In this document: piece by piece, positions 38,810 through 47,391 of the stretch
How positions within the stretch are numbered: position 1 is the first letter of the stretch
How the letters are laid out: each line of letters begins with the position of its first letter
NCBI GenBank assembly: GCA_007679095.1
Contig: VEFU01000013.1
Span: 1-64,000, forward strand
Source: Paenibacillus bovis
Lineage (GTDB): Bacteria > Bacillota > Bacilli > Bacillales > Bacillaceae_C
Reading direction: 5' to 3'
DNA length: 64,000 nucleotides
Program-made: the position numbers and the translations under genes
Notes under the pieces: model-generated
What the model was told of the DNA's origin: nothing
Database searches by the model: none
The model's input: only the letters and a program-made list of their open reading frames with translations

Positions 38810-39916
38810 TTATTTTTTGATTGAAACGAAGAGACCATCTTCTGGTACCGGATTTGGTGAAACACATTGATTTTGCATTTGATGGTGTATACCTTGTTCG
38901 CTAGCAACATGGAAACCATGCATTGCCTCTAAAACATGCAAGGCTAAATTTCCATTTGCTCGATGTTCTTTTTCTTCACGAATGGCTTGTACCATATCTA
39001 GTACACCGATTCCTCGAGAATTGCCTGAATGCTGATGTGTGATTGAAACTTCCGTCCAATCTTTTTCCCCGCGTTTTCGCAGCAATACAGGCCCTCCAAA
39101 ATGGTTCGGATCCGGAACACGTAAATTACCTTCTGTTCCATAGATTTCTATATTAGGAAAGTCCACTCGGGTAAAAATATCAAAGCTCATAATCATTGTT
39201 GCTACTGGACCATTAACAAAGTCAATCGTTCCTGTTAAATGTGTAGGTGTTTCAACTTTAATTTTTTCACCATATTTTGGTTGACTCGTAATTGTGCGTT
39301 CTGTATAAGCTTTCGTTGCACTACCAGTAACTCGTTTCATTGGACCCAATAATTGTACTAAAGCAGTCAAATAGTAAGGTCCCATATCAAACATTGGTCC
39401 ACCACCTGGTGCATAATAGAATCCAGGATCTGGATGCCACATTTCATGTCCAGGTGCCATCATAAATGCAGTTGCTGATAACGGTCTACCAATTGCACCT
39501 TCATCAATTAGCTTTTTTGAAGTCTGAATACCAGCACCAAGGAATGTATCAGGGGCACAACCAACCCTTACTCCTTTTTCTTTAGCTAGAGCAAGTATTT
39601 CCTCTCCATCTTTTAGTTCAGCAGCTAGAGGTTTCTCTACATAAACGTGTTTACCAGCAGCAATGATTTGCTTACAAACTAGAGCATGCACCTTAGGAAT
39701 GGTTAAGTTTATGACTAGTTCAATTTCCGGATCATTAAGTAATTCATCAACCGTATAAACAAATGGAATATTAAATCTTTCTGCTTGTGCCTCGGCTTTT
39801 TCTGCCACTAAATCAGCACATGCTTTTACTTCAACTTCCGTAAATTTGTTCAAGTTTTCAAAATAAATACTACTAATATTACCGCAGCCTATTATTCCAA
39901 GTTTCATTGTTTTCAT
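38810..39916 (-). CDS. Gfo/Idh/MocA family oxidoreductase (second)
   Basis: 368 aa: KLGIIGCGNISSIYFENL, EKP motif in VYVEKPLAAELKDGEEIL, then DMGPYYLTALVQLLGPMKRV. Sequence differs from the neighbour at 37599, so the two are likely to act on different steps or a substrate/product pair. 35 bases from the downstream gene and 32 from thuA, same strand: one operon. Confidence 0.88.
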   Translation of the reverse strand: MKTMKLGIIGCGNISSIYFENLNKFTEVEVKACADLVAEKAEAQAERFNIPFVYTVDELLNDPEIELVINLTIPKVHALVCKQIIAAGKHVYVEKPLAAELKDGEEILALAKEKGVRVGCAPDTFLGAGIQTSKKLIDEGAIGRPLSATAFMMAPGHEMWHPDPGFYYAPGGGPMFDMGPYYLTALVQLLGPMKRVTGSATKAYTERTITSQPKYGEKIKVETPTHLTGTIDFVNGPVATMIMSFDIFTRVDFPNIEIYGTEGNLRVPDPNHFGGPVLLRKRGEKDWTEVSITHQHSGNSRGIGVLDMVQAIREEKEHRANGNLALHVLEAMHGFHVASEQGIHHQMQNQCVSPNPVPEDGLFVSIKK

Positions 39917-39948
39917 ATAGTAAATAACCCCTCATGTGTTAGAATCTC

Positions 39949-40617
39949 TTACTCTTCATTATTAGCATTTCTTGCTGCCCATGTCATGCCATTTCTCATT
40001 AATTGCATTACTTCGGGCATGCTCACTATTTCTGCTACATGTCCCAATGAGCAATAATACACTTTTCCTTTTCCCCATCTTTTAGTCCAAACAACAGGCA
40101 TATCTACTTCACCATTAGAAGCATAAGGTCCATCAGCAACTGGGAATCTCGTCGTTGCATGTACTTTTACTGCTGGATCAACATGCATATAATACTGTTC
40201 TGAACATACATTAAAATCTTCCATTCCTGCAGTTAGTGGGTGATCTGCATCTAAAATATTAACTACGTAATCTATTTTGTCATTCCCAGGATGTGCTACC
40301 CATTGGCCACCAGTCATAAACTGATAATCTACTGCCATTCTAAAGCTGTCACCCATACCACCATGAAGTCCCGCTAACCCAACCCCACCTGCAATCGCTT
40401 CCAATAATGGGGTTAATTGTTCATTCGTTATTTGTCCTTGTGTCCAGTTAGGAACAATTAAATCATATGAAGACAAATCATCCGTTGCTAATGTTTCTAA
40501 TGTATCGGTAATTTTTACTTCAAAATTCTCTTCTCTTAAAATCCCAGCAAGAATATCGGCTGTTTTCTCAGGCTCATGCCCATCCCATCCACCTTGAAAA
40601 ATTAATGCCTTTCTCAT
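39949..40617 (-). CDS. ThuA-domain protein
   Basis: 222 aa ThuA (trehalose-utilisation) domain: LIFQGGWDGHEPEKTADIL, GLAGLHGGMGDSF, and EQYYMHVDPAVKVHATTRF, a class-I amidotransferase-like fold. Recent work ties such proteins to 3-keto-glycoside metabolism; here that is inferred from the Gfo/Idh neighbours. Start is ATG 40617, 6 bases after GGGGG; an upstream frame to 40650 has no SD. Confidence 0.85.
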   Translation of the reverse strand: MRKALIFQGGWDGHEPEKTADILAGILREENFEVKITDTLETLATDDLSSYDLIVPNWTQGQITNEQLTPLLEAIAGGVGLAGLHGGMGDSFRMAVDYQFMTGGQWVAHPGNDKIDYVVNILDADHPLTAGMEDFNVCSEQYYMHVDPAVKVHATTRFPVADGPYASNGEVDMPVVWTKRWGKGKVYYCSLGHVAEIVSMPEVMQLMRNGMTWAARNANNEE

Positions 40618-40706
40618 GTAAATCCCCCTAAGTATGAAATATTCTTTCACTTAACTATTATTATAAATATGAAAAAATAGTAATACTACACACAATTTGT
40701 TTTCCA

Positions 40707-41534
40707 CTACTCATATTTTGCTCTATATTGTGAAGGGGTGAATCCATTTATCTGCATAAACCAGCGATTAAATGTTTGAATACTATTAAATCCTACCTTA
40801 AATGCAATTTCACTAATAGGATCTTCTTTATTTTGCAATAATATCATTGCTTTTGTGATTCTAGTTTCATTTAAAAATTGAATAAAATTAACTCCAATTA
40901 ATTTTTTAAAAAGACGGGAAAAATGAAAAATGCTTACTCCCGATATGTTCGCAGCCTCTTCAAGCGTAATTTCTTGATCATAATTTTGGTCAATATGTAT
41001 TAAAACACGTTCTAATAACTTTAACTGTTCCAACCTCTTCTTTTTTTCATTATCCATTAATTGCTTAACGGGCACATATTTAATGATGTTTCCAGCAAGT
41101 TTATTAATTTCAGCTTTTAAGAATAGTTCACCTCCAAGTACCTTCTCATTACGTAGGTTTACTATTTTTAAAATACTTTCTCCTAATAGACGATAGAATT
41201 CGTTTGTTGGTTCTATAATTGGAGCTGGAAACTCACTATTAAAAATATAGTCTGAATACGGTTCAAATATGGATCTGCCTAGATGAAAAATAATTAGACT
41301 ACTTGAAGAAGATTGAAAAGGAAAAGAGTGTACCTCACCAGAACCTATTAATAATATATCTTCTTCTTTTAACGTATACGTTGCTCCAGACAACTCCACT
41401 ACCTGCGTGCCTTGTTTCACATAAATAAGCTCTATTTCTGCGTGCCAGTGTTTCGGAAACTCTTGAAAACGTGATTGAATAATATTAATTGGGTTAAACG
41501 GTTCCAACGATAATTGCTCATGAATTATTTTCAT
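40707..41534 (-). CDS. AraC-family transcriptional regulator
   Basis: 275 aa. An N-terminal cupin sensor (HWHAEIELIYVKQGTQVVEL, DILLIGSGEVHSFPF) and two C-terminal helix-turn-helix motifs (ITLEEAANISGVSIFHFSRLFKK and ISEIAFKVGFNSIQTFNRWF). It is the first gene of the catabolic cluster on the same strand and is the likely sugar-responsive activator. No operator was identified. Confidence 0.9.
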   Translation of the reverse strand: MKIIHEQLSLEPFNPINIIQSRFQEFPKHWHAEIELIYVKQGTQVVELSGATYTLKEEDILLIGSGEVHSFPFQSSSSSLIIFHLGRSIFEPYSDYIFNSEFPAPIIEPTNEFYRLLGESILKIVNLRNEKVLGGELFLKAEINKLAGNIIKYVPVKQLMDNEKKKRLEQLKLLERVLIHIDQNYDQEITLEEAANISGVSIFHFSRLFKKLIGVNFIQFLNETRITKAMILLQNKEDPISEIAFKVGFNSIQTFNRWFMQINGFTPSQYRAKYE

Positions 41535-41683
41535 CCTCTACCACCTATTTATTATGCATATATATTATTATATCAAACATTCAATTAATATAGATAATTG
41601 ATTATTTTTCTACTCTGTAAATCTGAGTACATATATATTTCAATAAAAAAGAGGATGTGACAGAGGTATATGGTTGCAAATAA

Positions 41684-41735
41684 AAACCGAACTATAACTT
41701 GATTTCAATACAAGCTAGTTCGGTCACTTTTTCAA
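41684..41735. terminator. Terminator-like hairpin
   Basis: ACCGAACTA / TAGTTCGGT with TTTTT near. The stem shares ACCGAACTAT with the terminator at 21166. No gene ends next to it, so it may belong to the adjoining repeat. Confidence 0.5.
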
Positions 41736-41754
41736 TTATAAATATATTATAGTT

Positions 41755-42110
41755 ATCAGCGGAGGAAATACACATAGACTCCTGCGGGAACAAAGGCCTG
41801 ATGAGACCCCGCAGACAGAAAAGCGAAGGCGACTGATCAGCGGCGTACGAACGGGAGCCAATCCTGTACTGAGGATAAAGGAAACACGGCGAGGGCCCAC
41901 AGGACGTACAGGATGTACTAATGCAGGCGAAGCGACAGGACGTCGCAGCTTGAGCCTGCACAGGACGTGCCGCTTTTAGTCGACGTTCCTCTTGCCGATG
42001 TTGACTTATCGTAGGGAAAGGATTGGATCGTTCGCTAGCCGCTAGGAGCCTAAGCTAGACAGGCGTTAAGCGTCGAGGATGCTCATTAGCCTTGTCTAGT
42101 TGTGAATAAA
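41755..42110. repeat. Dispersed structured intergenic repeat, copy B
   Basis: About 350 bases of GC-richer, gene-free sequence. It begins with a GACTCCTGCGGG block typical of Bacillaceae intergenic repeats and contains the core TGCAGGCGAAGCGACAGG (41910-41966) shared with 12538-12592. Nested inverted repeats are kept in both copies although bases differ, indicating selection on, or spread by, a folded form. Confidence 0.65.
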
Positions 42111-43757
42111 TTAATATGGATCTGCCTCGTGACTCTCTTTCACCGCGTCTTTTGTTGCTGCATTGGCATCGATTGAGCCTTGTCCATATTTAGAAGCCCC
42201 TGCTTCTTTTCCTGGAACATTATTTGTCTCCATTCCTTGTAATTCTTGCATTTTCTTTTCAATGCCATCTTTTACTCGGCGACCGTAATCTTCGTCTGCT
42301 TGTGTAAAATGCTCAATCATAGCATCCTGTATGCGTTTGTCACATATAGCTAGTGCTTCTGACAGATTTTTAATTAACTCCTCACGTTCCCATTCATCGT
42401 AGCTTCTGTATGTCTCTCCTGCCTGACCATAATTATTTGGTCGATCAATTGGCTCACTCAATACAGCAGCATTATAAGTTGGCTGATGCGGAGGACGTTC
42501 CTGCTTACTTGCTTCCTTATATCCACCTAGCATGGAAGGCTCATAGTTAATATGAGCGTTATCTTTAAATTGTTCTGGATCTCTTGGATCCATTTGTCCT
42601 CTTCGTTGATTTGTACGAACAGGAGTTTTAGGAGCATTCACCGGTAATTGTAAATAGTTTGCTCCAACTCGGTGTCGTTGTGTATCAGAATAGGAAAAAG
42701 TACGACCTTGAAGCATTTTATCATCGGAGAAATCCATACCGTCTACAAGAACTCCTGTACCGAAGGCTGCCTGCTCTATTTCTGCATGATAGTCTATAGG
42801 GTTACGATTAAGGACCATACGACCTACAGGAAGCCAAGGAAACTTATCTTCTGGCCATAGTTTAGTATCGTCAAGAGGATCAAAATCAAGTTCTGGATGA
42901 TAATCATCCTCCATAATTTGGACAAAAAGCTCCCATTCAGGATAATCTCCACGTTCAATTGCTTCATATAAATCTTGTGTTGCATGACCAACGTTCTTTG
43001 CTTGAATTTTTTCTGCTTCCTCTTGTGTTAAATTACGGATACCTTGTTTCGGTTCCCAATGATATTTCACTAAAACAGCTTCACCCTTATCATTCACCCA
43101 CTTGTACGTATTTACACCAGAACCTTGCATATGCCGATATGTAGCTGGGATTCCCCAAGGAGAAAACAAAATCGTAATCATATGTGTAGCCTCTGGTGTT
43201 CTTGAAACAAAATCAAACATCCTTTGTGGGTTTGGTACATTGGATGCCGGATCAGCTTTAAATGCATGTATCATATCAGGGAACTTCATCGCATCACGAA
43301 TAAAAAATATCTTCAAATTATTTCCGACTAAATCCCAATTCCCATCTTCTGTATACATTTTTACTGCAAATCCACGCGGATCTCTTGCCGTTTCTGGTGA
43401 ATCTTTTGCCCCAGCTACAGTTGAAAAACGTACTAAGACTGGTGTTTTCTTTCCAGCACCAGAAAATACTTTCGCTCGAGTATATTTTTCAACCGGTTCA
43501 TTGCCGACTTTTCCATATGTTTCAAAATATCCAAAAGCACCAGCACCTCTGGCATGTACTACACGCTCAGGTACTTCTTCGCGATCAAAATGAGAAATTT
43601 TTTCAATGAAATGATAATTTTCAAGTGTAGCTGGACCACGATTACCAACCGTACGAATATTTTGATTATCTGTTACCGGATGACCTTGTCGATTTGTTAG
43701 TATTTCACGATCTATGTCTTGATTTAATGAATCTTGATTCTCTTCATTATTTGCCAT
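42111..43757 (-). CDS. katA: Monofunctional haem catalase
   Basis: 548 aa. Catalytic His in [14 protein letters not shown], the Asn in [15 protein letters not shown], and the haem-ligand Tyr in [14 protein letters not shown]. The C-terminal tail (480-548) is long and polar for a small-subunit catalase. Degrades H2O2 in the cytoplasm. The ATG is preceded by AGGAGG. A candidate PerR box lies 80 bases upstream. Confidence 0.95.
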   Translation of the reverse strand: MANNEENQDSLNQDIDREILTNRQGHPVTDNQNIRTVGNRGPATLENYHFIEKISHFDREEVPERVVHARGAGAFGYFETYGKVGNEPVEKYTRAKVFSGAGKKTPVLVRFSTVAGAKDSPETARDPRGFAVKMYTEDGNWDLVGNNLKIFFIRDAMKFPDMIHAFKADPASNVPNPQRMFDFVSRTPEATHMITILFSPWGIPATYRHMQGSGVNTYKWVNDKGEAVLVKYHWEPKQGIRNLTQEEAEKIQAKNVGHATQDLYEAIERGDYPEWELFVQIMEDDYHPELDFDPLDDTKLWPEDKFPWLPVGRMVLNRNPIDYHAEIEQAAFGTGVLVDGMDFSDDKMLQGRTFSYSDTQRHRVGANYLQLPVNAPKTPVRTNQRRGQMDPRDPEQFKDNAHINYEPSMLGGYKEASKQERPPHQPTYNAAVLSEPIDRPNNYGQAGETYRSYDEWEREELIKNLSEALAICDKRIQDAMIEHFTQADEDYGRRVKDGIEKKMQELQGMETNNVPGKEAGASKYGQGSIDANAATKDAVKESHEADPY

Positions 43758-43838
43758 AAAGAAAACCTCCTAATTTTAAATATAAACTCCACCTAGCTTT
43801 CCATAAAATTTAAAATTTTATGCTGTTTCTATTAGTAC

Positions 43839-43853
43839 TTATGATTACTATTA
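43839..43853. promoter_or_regulatory. Candidate PerR box upstream of katA
   Basis: TTATGATTACTATTA matches TTATAATNATTATAA at 11 of 14 fixed positions, 82 bases before the katA start. Fits known PerR control of katA in Bacillus. Confidence 0.5.
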
Positions 43854-43859
43854 AAAGGA

Positions 43860-43900
43860 AAAAAGCGCTGCATCATCACAAATGAAACAACGCTTTTTGT
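43860..43900 (-). terminator. Terminator following a tRNA-like remnant
   Basis: Minus strand AAAAAGCG / CGCTTTTTT with a 23-base loop. It follows the tRNA 3'-end remnant in the same arrangement as the terminator at 45119-45170. Confidence 0.6.
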
Positions 43901-43932
43901 ATTAGTGATTCTTATAGGGTTCGAAGCCTATA
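43894..43932 (-). other. Degenerate tRNA 3'-end remnant (old att scar?)
   Basis: TTTTGTATTAGTGATTCT is identical to the sequence at the tRNA-Val att site (45166-45183), followed by GGGTTCGAA of a T-arm that no longer pairs with a standard 7-base loop. The anticodon part is missing. It looks like a second, eroded copy of the 3' end of the same or a related tRNA gene. Confidence 0.5.
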
Positions 43933-44021
43933 TGCTGTGCACTTCGGAAAGCGTAGTGTATTTCCGAAGCGATATAGTTTTACTTCCATTGTTCAGATGT
44001 TATTGTCCTAACCTCTTTAAC

Positions 44022-44861
44022 TTAAACAGAGTATTTTTCTGCTGATTCTACTGTTTGTTTCAACAAAGTAGCAATAGTAACTGGACCAACACCACCAGGA
44101 ACAGGTGTTATTGCACTAGCAACTTCATAACAAGTTTTATAATCAATATCACCAACATTCCCTTCGTTATAACCTGCATCTAAAATGATTGAACCGTCCT
44201 TTAGCCAACTACCTTTAATAAATTCAGGCTTTCCTACTGCTGCAACAACAATGTCTGCTAGTTTTAAGATTTCAGGTAAATTGAAGGTTCTTGAATGGCA
44301 AGTGGTAACAGTCGCATTTGCATTAAGAAGTAAAGCAGAAACAGGTTTACCTAAGATTGGGCTTCTCCCTACTACTACAGCATGTTTACCATCAATTTGG
44401 ATCTGGTAATGCTCTAAGATCTTCATGATTGCTGCTGGCGTGCAAGGTGGATATTCTCCGAATCCTAACGCTGTCTGTCCGTAACCTGTGCTTGTTACAC
44501 CATCTACATCTTTTCGAATATCAATTGCTTCAAATGCAGTGCGTTCATCAATATGTGGTGGTACTGGATGTTGTAAGAGAATACCATGAACCGAGTTATC
44601 ATTATTTAATTCTTTTATTTTTTCTACCAACTCCGATGTACTTGTTTCTTCGGGCAAATGCACACGAATAGACTTCATACCTAATCTTTTACACGCATTC
44701 CCTTTCATTTTTACATAGGTCTCTGAAGCAGGATTATCACCAACTAATATAGTAGCTAGGCATGGTATTAAACCATTTTTCTTTAATTTCTCAATACGAG
44801 TTTTCAAGCCCTCTCTTATTTCTTGGGCAACAACATTCCCATCCAAAACGATTTTATCCAT
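44022..44861 (-). CDS. folD: Methylenetetrahydrofolate dehydrogenase / cyclohydrolase FolD
   Basis: 279 aa bifunctional enzyme of one-carbon metabolism. The catalytic Lys is in SETYVKMKGNACKRLGM; substrate loop LLQHPVPPHIDE, dinucleotide motif VVGRSPILGKPVSALLL, TVTTCHSRT, and the C-terminal PVPGGVGPVTIATL are all present. Converts 5,10-methylene-THF to 10-formyl-THF. Preceded by AGGAGG. Controlled by the ZTP riboswitch upstream. Confidence 0.96.
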   Translation of the reverse strand: MDKIVLDGNVVAQEIREGLKTRIEKLKKNGLIPCLATILVGDNPASETYVKMKGNACKRLGMKSIRVHLPEETSTSELVEKIKELNNDNSVHGILLQHPVPPHIDERTAFEAIDIRKDVDGVTSTGYGQTALGFGEYPPCTPAAIMKILEHYQIQIDGKHAVVVGRSPILGKPVSALLLNANATVTTCHSRTFNLPEILKLADIVVAAVGKPEFIKGSWLKDGSIILDAGYNEGNVGDIDYKTCYEVASAITPVPGGVGPVTIATLLKQTVESAEKYSV

Positions 44862-44883
44862 AACTACGCCTCCTTAAAATATA

Positions 44884-44918
44884 ATAAAAAAAGAGATAAG
44901 GATATATCCTTATCTCTG
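44884..44918 (-). terminator. ZTP riboswitch terminator
   Basis: AGAGATAAGG / CCTTATCTCT then TTTTTTT on the minus strand. The 5' arm begins right after the aptamer's CTGGGCA block. Confidence 0.92.
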
Positions 44919-45000
44919 CCCAGACGACCCGACCATATATAAAACACAGCTTCCTTGTGGTCATTTCCACAAATGTCGTCAGTTACTGTGTCTACTTCCT
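44916..45000 (-). promoter_or_regulatory. ZTP (pfl) riboswitch
   Basis: Minus-strand blocks in order: GTAACTGACG, GTGGAAATGACCAC (hairpin), AAGGAAGCTG, and the 3' GTCGTCTGGGCAG. They match the pfl motif that senses ZTP/ZMP, the signal of 10-formyl-THF shortage. Directly before folD, one of its standard targets. Confidence 0.9.
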
Positions 45001-45012
45001 TTATATAAATAA

Positions 45013-45040
45013 AAGATAACATATAGGGATTAATTGTCAA
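45013..45040 (-). promoter_or_regulatory. folD promoter
   Basis: TTGACA (45040-45035), 16 bases, TATCTT (45018-45013) on the minus strand, just before the ZTP aptamer. Confidence 0.7.
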
Positions 45041-45118
45041 ATTGAAAATATTATTTTTGTAATAAGTTTCCCCAATTCCCTCAAAACAGCTGTACTAATA
45101 TTTTGACTCAAAACTGTA

Positions 45119-45170
45119 TCAAAAAAAACTGCTGAAATCACTTTGTTTATAAGCAATTTCAGCAGTTTTG
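45119..45170 (-). terminator. Terminator of the tRNA-Val transcript
   Basis: Minus strand CTGCTGAAAT / ATTTCAGCAG then TTTTTTTT, a few bases after the tRNA 3' end. It would end the tRNA transcript before integration. Confidence 0.8.
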
Positions 45171-45176
45171 TATTAG

Positions 45177-45223
45177 TGATTCTGATTGGGTTCGAACCAA
45201 CGACCTCCACCCTGTCAAGGTGC
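45177..45223 (-). other. att site: 3' half of tRNA-Val(GAC)
   Basis: Minus strand shows, in tRNA order, the anticodon 3' region with loop TTGACAG (anticodon GAC), GGTGG stem strand, AGGTC variable loop, T-arm GTTGGTTCGAACCCAAT and acceptor strand CAGAATC plus discriminator A. The D-arm and 5' acceptor strand are absent, and identity with a tRNA stops at the anticodon 5' stem. This is the 3' fragment left next to the chromosome when an element integrates into a tRNA gene. The whole tRNA should be at the other end, beyond 64000. Confidence 0.9.
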
Positions 45224-45239
45224 TCGGTATAAGTCCGAT

Positions 45240-45297
45240 AAGTCTACGGTATGTCAAACGTTATGTATATGCGTTAAGTCTAGCGATATGTCACACG
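45240..45297. repeat. Imperfect direct repeats next to att (candidate arm sites)
   Basis: Two copies 36 bases apart: AAGTCTACGGTATGTCAAAC at 45240 and AAGTCTAGCGATATGTCACA at 45276. The position just inside att suits integrase arm-type binding sites. Confidence 0.45.
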
Positions 45298-45349
45298 CTT
45301 ATTGGTATTATACCGATAATTCCGCTACCGTACAAGCGTTATTTCGCAT

Positions 45350-45565
45350 TTATCGGACAATCCTTCGCAAAAAGCACAAAAAAAAAAGACGGACCAGCTC
45401 GTAAGCCAGCCCGTCCCCATCGGCAGAACGTTCCACCGCGATAAAGAAATCGTTGTCCTCTCCGGCCGTCAGCTTGCCATCATCGAGGTTATTGCTTAGT
45501 AATTGCCGCCAATCTGTGAGCGTATAAAAAGTCTCGAAGTTAAGCTCGCAGTAATACGGCCCAAC
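45350..45565 (-). CDS. Possible -1-frame extension or start-less small gene after the tail gene
   Basis: A 71-codon open frame, -1 relative to the tail gene, overlapping its last 70 bases and running into the terminator. The translation is protein-like, with segments FETFYTLTDWRQLLSNNLDD and EDNDFFIAVERSADGDG. There is no ATG, GTG or TTG before the convincing part. It could be reached by -1 slippage at CTTTTTA in the tail gene, by an unusual start, or be a remnant that lost its start. Confidence 0.35.
   Translation of the reverse strand, partial: VGPYYCELNFETFYTLTDWRQLLSNNLDDGKLTAGEDNDFFIAVERSADGDGLAYELVRLFFLCFLRRIVR
45378..45415 (-). terminator. Terminator of the element's tail operon
   Basis: Minus strand GACGGGCTGGC / GCTGGTCCGTC, loop TTACGA, then ten T. 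It ends leftward transcription before att. Confidence 0.9.
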
Positions 45566-47391
45566 CTATTAGGCTTAATCGTTATTTCAATCCACTTGCC
45601 GCGCGGTATCATGCCGTTAGCATCCGTTAAATACGGTATTAAGTCGAAGTTCTCTCTCGAAGTAGCCGTTACTGGTACGGATTTACCATCGACAGTGATA
45701 GTAACCGACGTCGGTGTTTCGGGTAATTCGAAGATACCGAACTCAATGTCGTGAGTATGTGCCGGAATATTAATTGCCGGTATCTCTACTTCGAAGTTAT
45801 GAGTGTGCGGTTGTATCGTTACGTTATGAGTGTGATCCGGTGTTTCGAAGCTATGCGTATGCGCCGGTACTTGAACGCTATGTGTATGATTACCTAAGTT
45901 AGATATGCCCGGAATTAAATGATAGTGCGTGCCGCCTGTTTCCATTATTTCAGTACCTGTAATCATCGCAGGTATACCGTCCATCCAGTTGATTGCTGCG
46001 CTCGAAGTTCGCGTACTACTTCCACCCGATGCAGTCGACTTACTGACACCACCGCCACTAGACGAGGTTGCCGTCGTACCCCCACCGGATGCCGTAGACT
46101 TAGACTGTACGGTACTTCCTTTGACGTATGCCCCACCGCCCTTAATACTCCGGCTATGCGCTCGAAATTTACTGGTCTGCCACGATAATAACATCTGATT
46201 AATATGAACGACGTCCTCCGGTAGATAGAACCGGATAATAGCCGGATGCGTTGCGTCAGCATTATCGTTAAACTCTCGGCTATCGATATTAGTCGCGCCT
46301 TGCGAATAAACTTCGTTAATCTCCTGCCTGCGCTCGATGTCCGCGATAGTTGTTCCGATAGTCTCCGTCTTATTCGCTATTTCTAGTTCAATATCGCCCG
46401 GCGCTCCTACGATGTCCGCCTTTGCCTCGGTTACGATACGCGCTTCGAAAGTGCCGACGTCCGGATCGATAATGCGTACTAGCTTGCCTTCGCGCAGCTC
46501 GTCGATACTGGCGCCCGTTATCGAGGATATATCGGCCGCTTTAACGCGATAAGTTACTTTCGGAACCGACCACTCGTCCAGCTTCGCCTGCGCGTTAGCT
46601 TTGAGCGATTCCGCATCCGTAAACCTTCTATCGACCCATACATACGATTTAAGACCGTAGTTAGCGATACTTGCGCTATCTTCGAGGTATTCGCTATTGG
46701 CGTTTACTTTCTTAATCGTAAGTTGGTTAACGCCCTCGCCAGCACCTAACGGATAGATACGATTGACGATGTTAGCTGCGTCCACTTCGCGTTCTATCTC
46801 CAATAGATTCTTAGCGTAACGTATTTCGCAAGTAATAGCGGACGAAGGTTTAACGAGATTAATAGTCCACGGATAAGTCGAAGTGTCCCAAGTCCAAACG
46901 TATGACTCGTCGAATGGCTCCGCTATCGAGAATAAAGCGCCTAGCAGGCCGTTTTCATTCTCCCACGAATAATGGAAGTACCGTGTAAAGTCGCATTGTC
47001 CTAGCTTCCAATTTTGTACGGTTTGCTGCGATAATAGATACTCGATGTTTTGACGCGTCGTAAAGTTCGATCGTTGGTGGTACTGGAAAAGCACATCGTC
47101 TAATAACGTAGTTATAACGTGCTCGAGATGGTACTGTATTTCGTTAATGGTCGCTAGTTTACGAGTTAGCGAAGGTATAATCCGAAATAGTCCAATAGAT
47201 TCGTCATTGTCGAATATCTCGACGTAGTTTAACGGCTTACAATGCTCATTCTTCGGATCATCTAAGGGCAATGAAAAAGAAGCACCCCATACGTCGTTAA
47301 GGCGCTTCTCGTATCCGATATTATAAGCATTCTCCGCAACTGCGACGAGTTGACGTTGCTGATTATATACTTTTACTCTCGCTTTAATAAT
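45496..47391 (-). CDS. Phage tail protein (tail-tip/endopeptidase type) with HxH repeats
   Basis: About 631 aa. N-terminal 370 residues follow the siphovirus tail-protein pattern (NAYNIGYEKRLNDVWGASFS, LPLDDPKNEHCKPLNYVEIF). A Gly/Ser/Thr-rich linker (about 415-470) leads to five HTH[SND] motifs (NHTHS, AHTHS, DHTHN, PHTHN, AHTHD), like the iron-binding HxH sites of trimeric tail fibres such as T4 gp37, then a compact end. No ATG/GTG/TTG precedes the conserved N-terminus. The frame opens after a TGA at 47397, and ATT codons at 47391 and 47388 lie 6 and 9 bases after AAGGGG. A TTG at 47271 would delete the conserved start. Confidence 0.85.
   Translation of the reverse strand: MIKARVKVYNQQRQLVAVAENAYNIGYEKRLNDVWGASFSLPLDDPKNEHCKPLNYVEIFDNDESIGLFRIIPSLTRKLATINEIQYHLEHVITTLLDDVLFQYHQRSNFTTRQNIEYLLSQQTVQNWKLGQCDFTRYFHYSWENENGLLGALFSIAEPFDESYVWTWDTSTYPWTINLVKPSSAITCEIRYAKNLLEIEREVDAANIVNRIYPLGAGEGVNQLTIKKVNANSEYLEDSASIANYGLKSYVWVDRRFTDAESLKANAQAKLDEWSVPKVTYRVKAADISSITGASIDELREGKLVRIIDPDVGTFEARIVTEAKADIVGAPGDIELEIANKTETIGTTIADIERRQEINEVYSQGATNIDSREFNDNADATHPAIIRFYLPEDVVHINQMLLSWQTSKFRAHSRSIKGGGAYVKGSTVQSKSTASGGGTTATSSSGGGVSKSTASGGSSTRTSSAAINWMDGIPAMITGTEIMETGGTHYHLIPGISNLGNHTHSVQVPAHTHSFETPDHTHNVTIQPHTHNFEVEIPAINIPAHTHDIEFGIFELPETPTSVTITVDGKSVPVTATSRENFDLIPYLTDANGMIPRGKWIEITIKPNRLGRITASLTSRLFIRSQIGGNY

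Noticed and set aside
41692-41961. 89-codon minus frame across the intergenic repeat
   Set aside because: Lies in a structured repeat shared with another locus where the frame is not kept.
43102-43593. 163-codon plus-strand frame opposite katA
   Set aside because: It is the complement of a highly conserved catalase gene and has no SD or family features.
45186-45444. Two overlapping plus frames of about 73 codons over the att site
   Set aside because: They run through the tRNA fragment, the repeats and a terminator; no SD.
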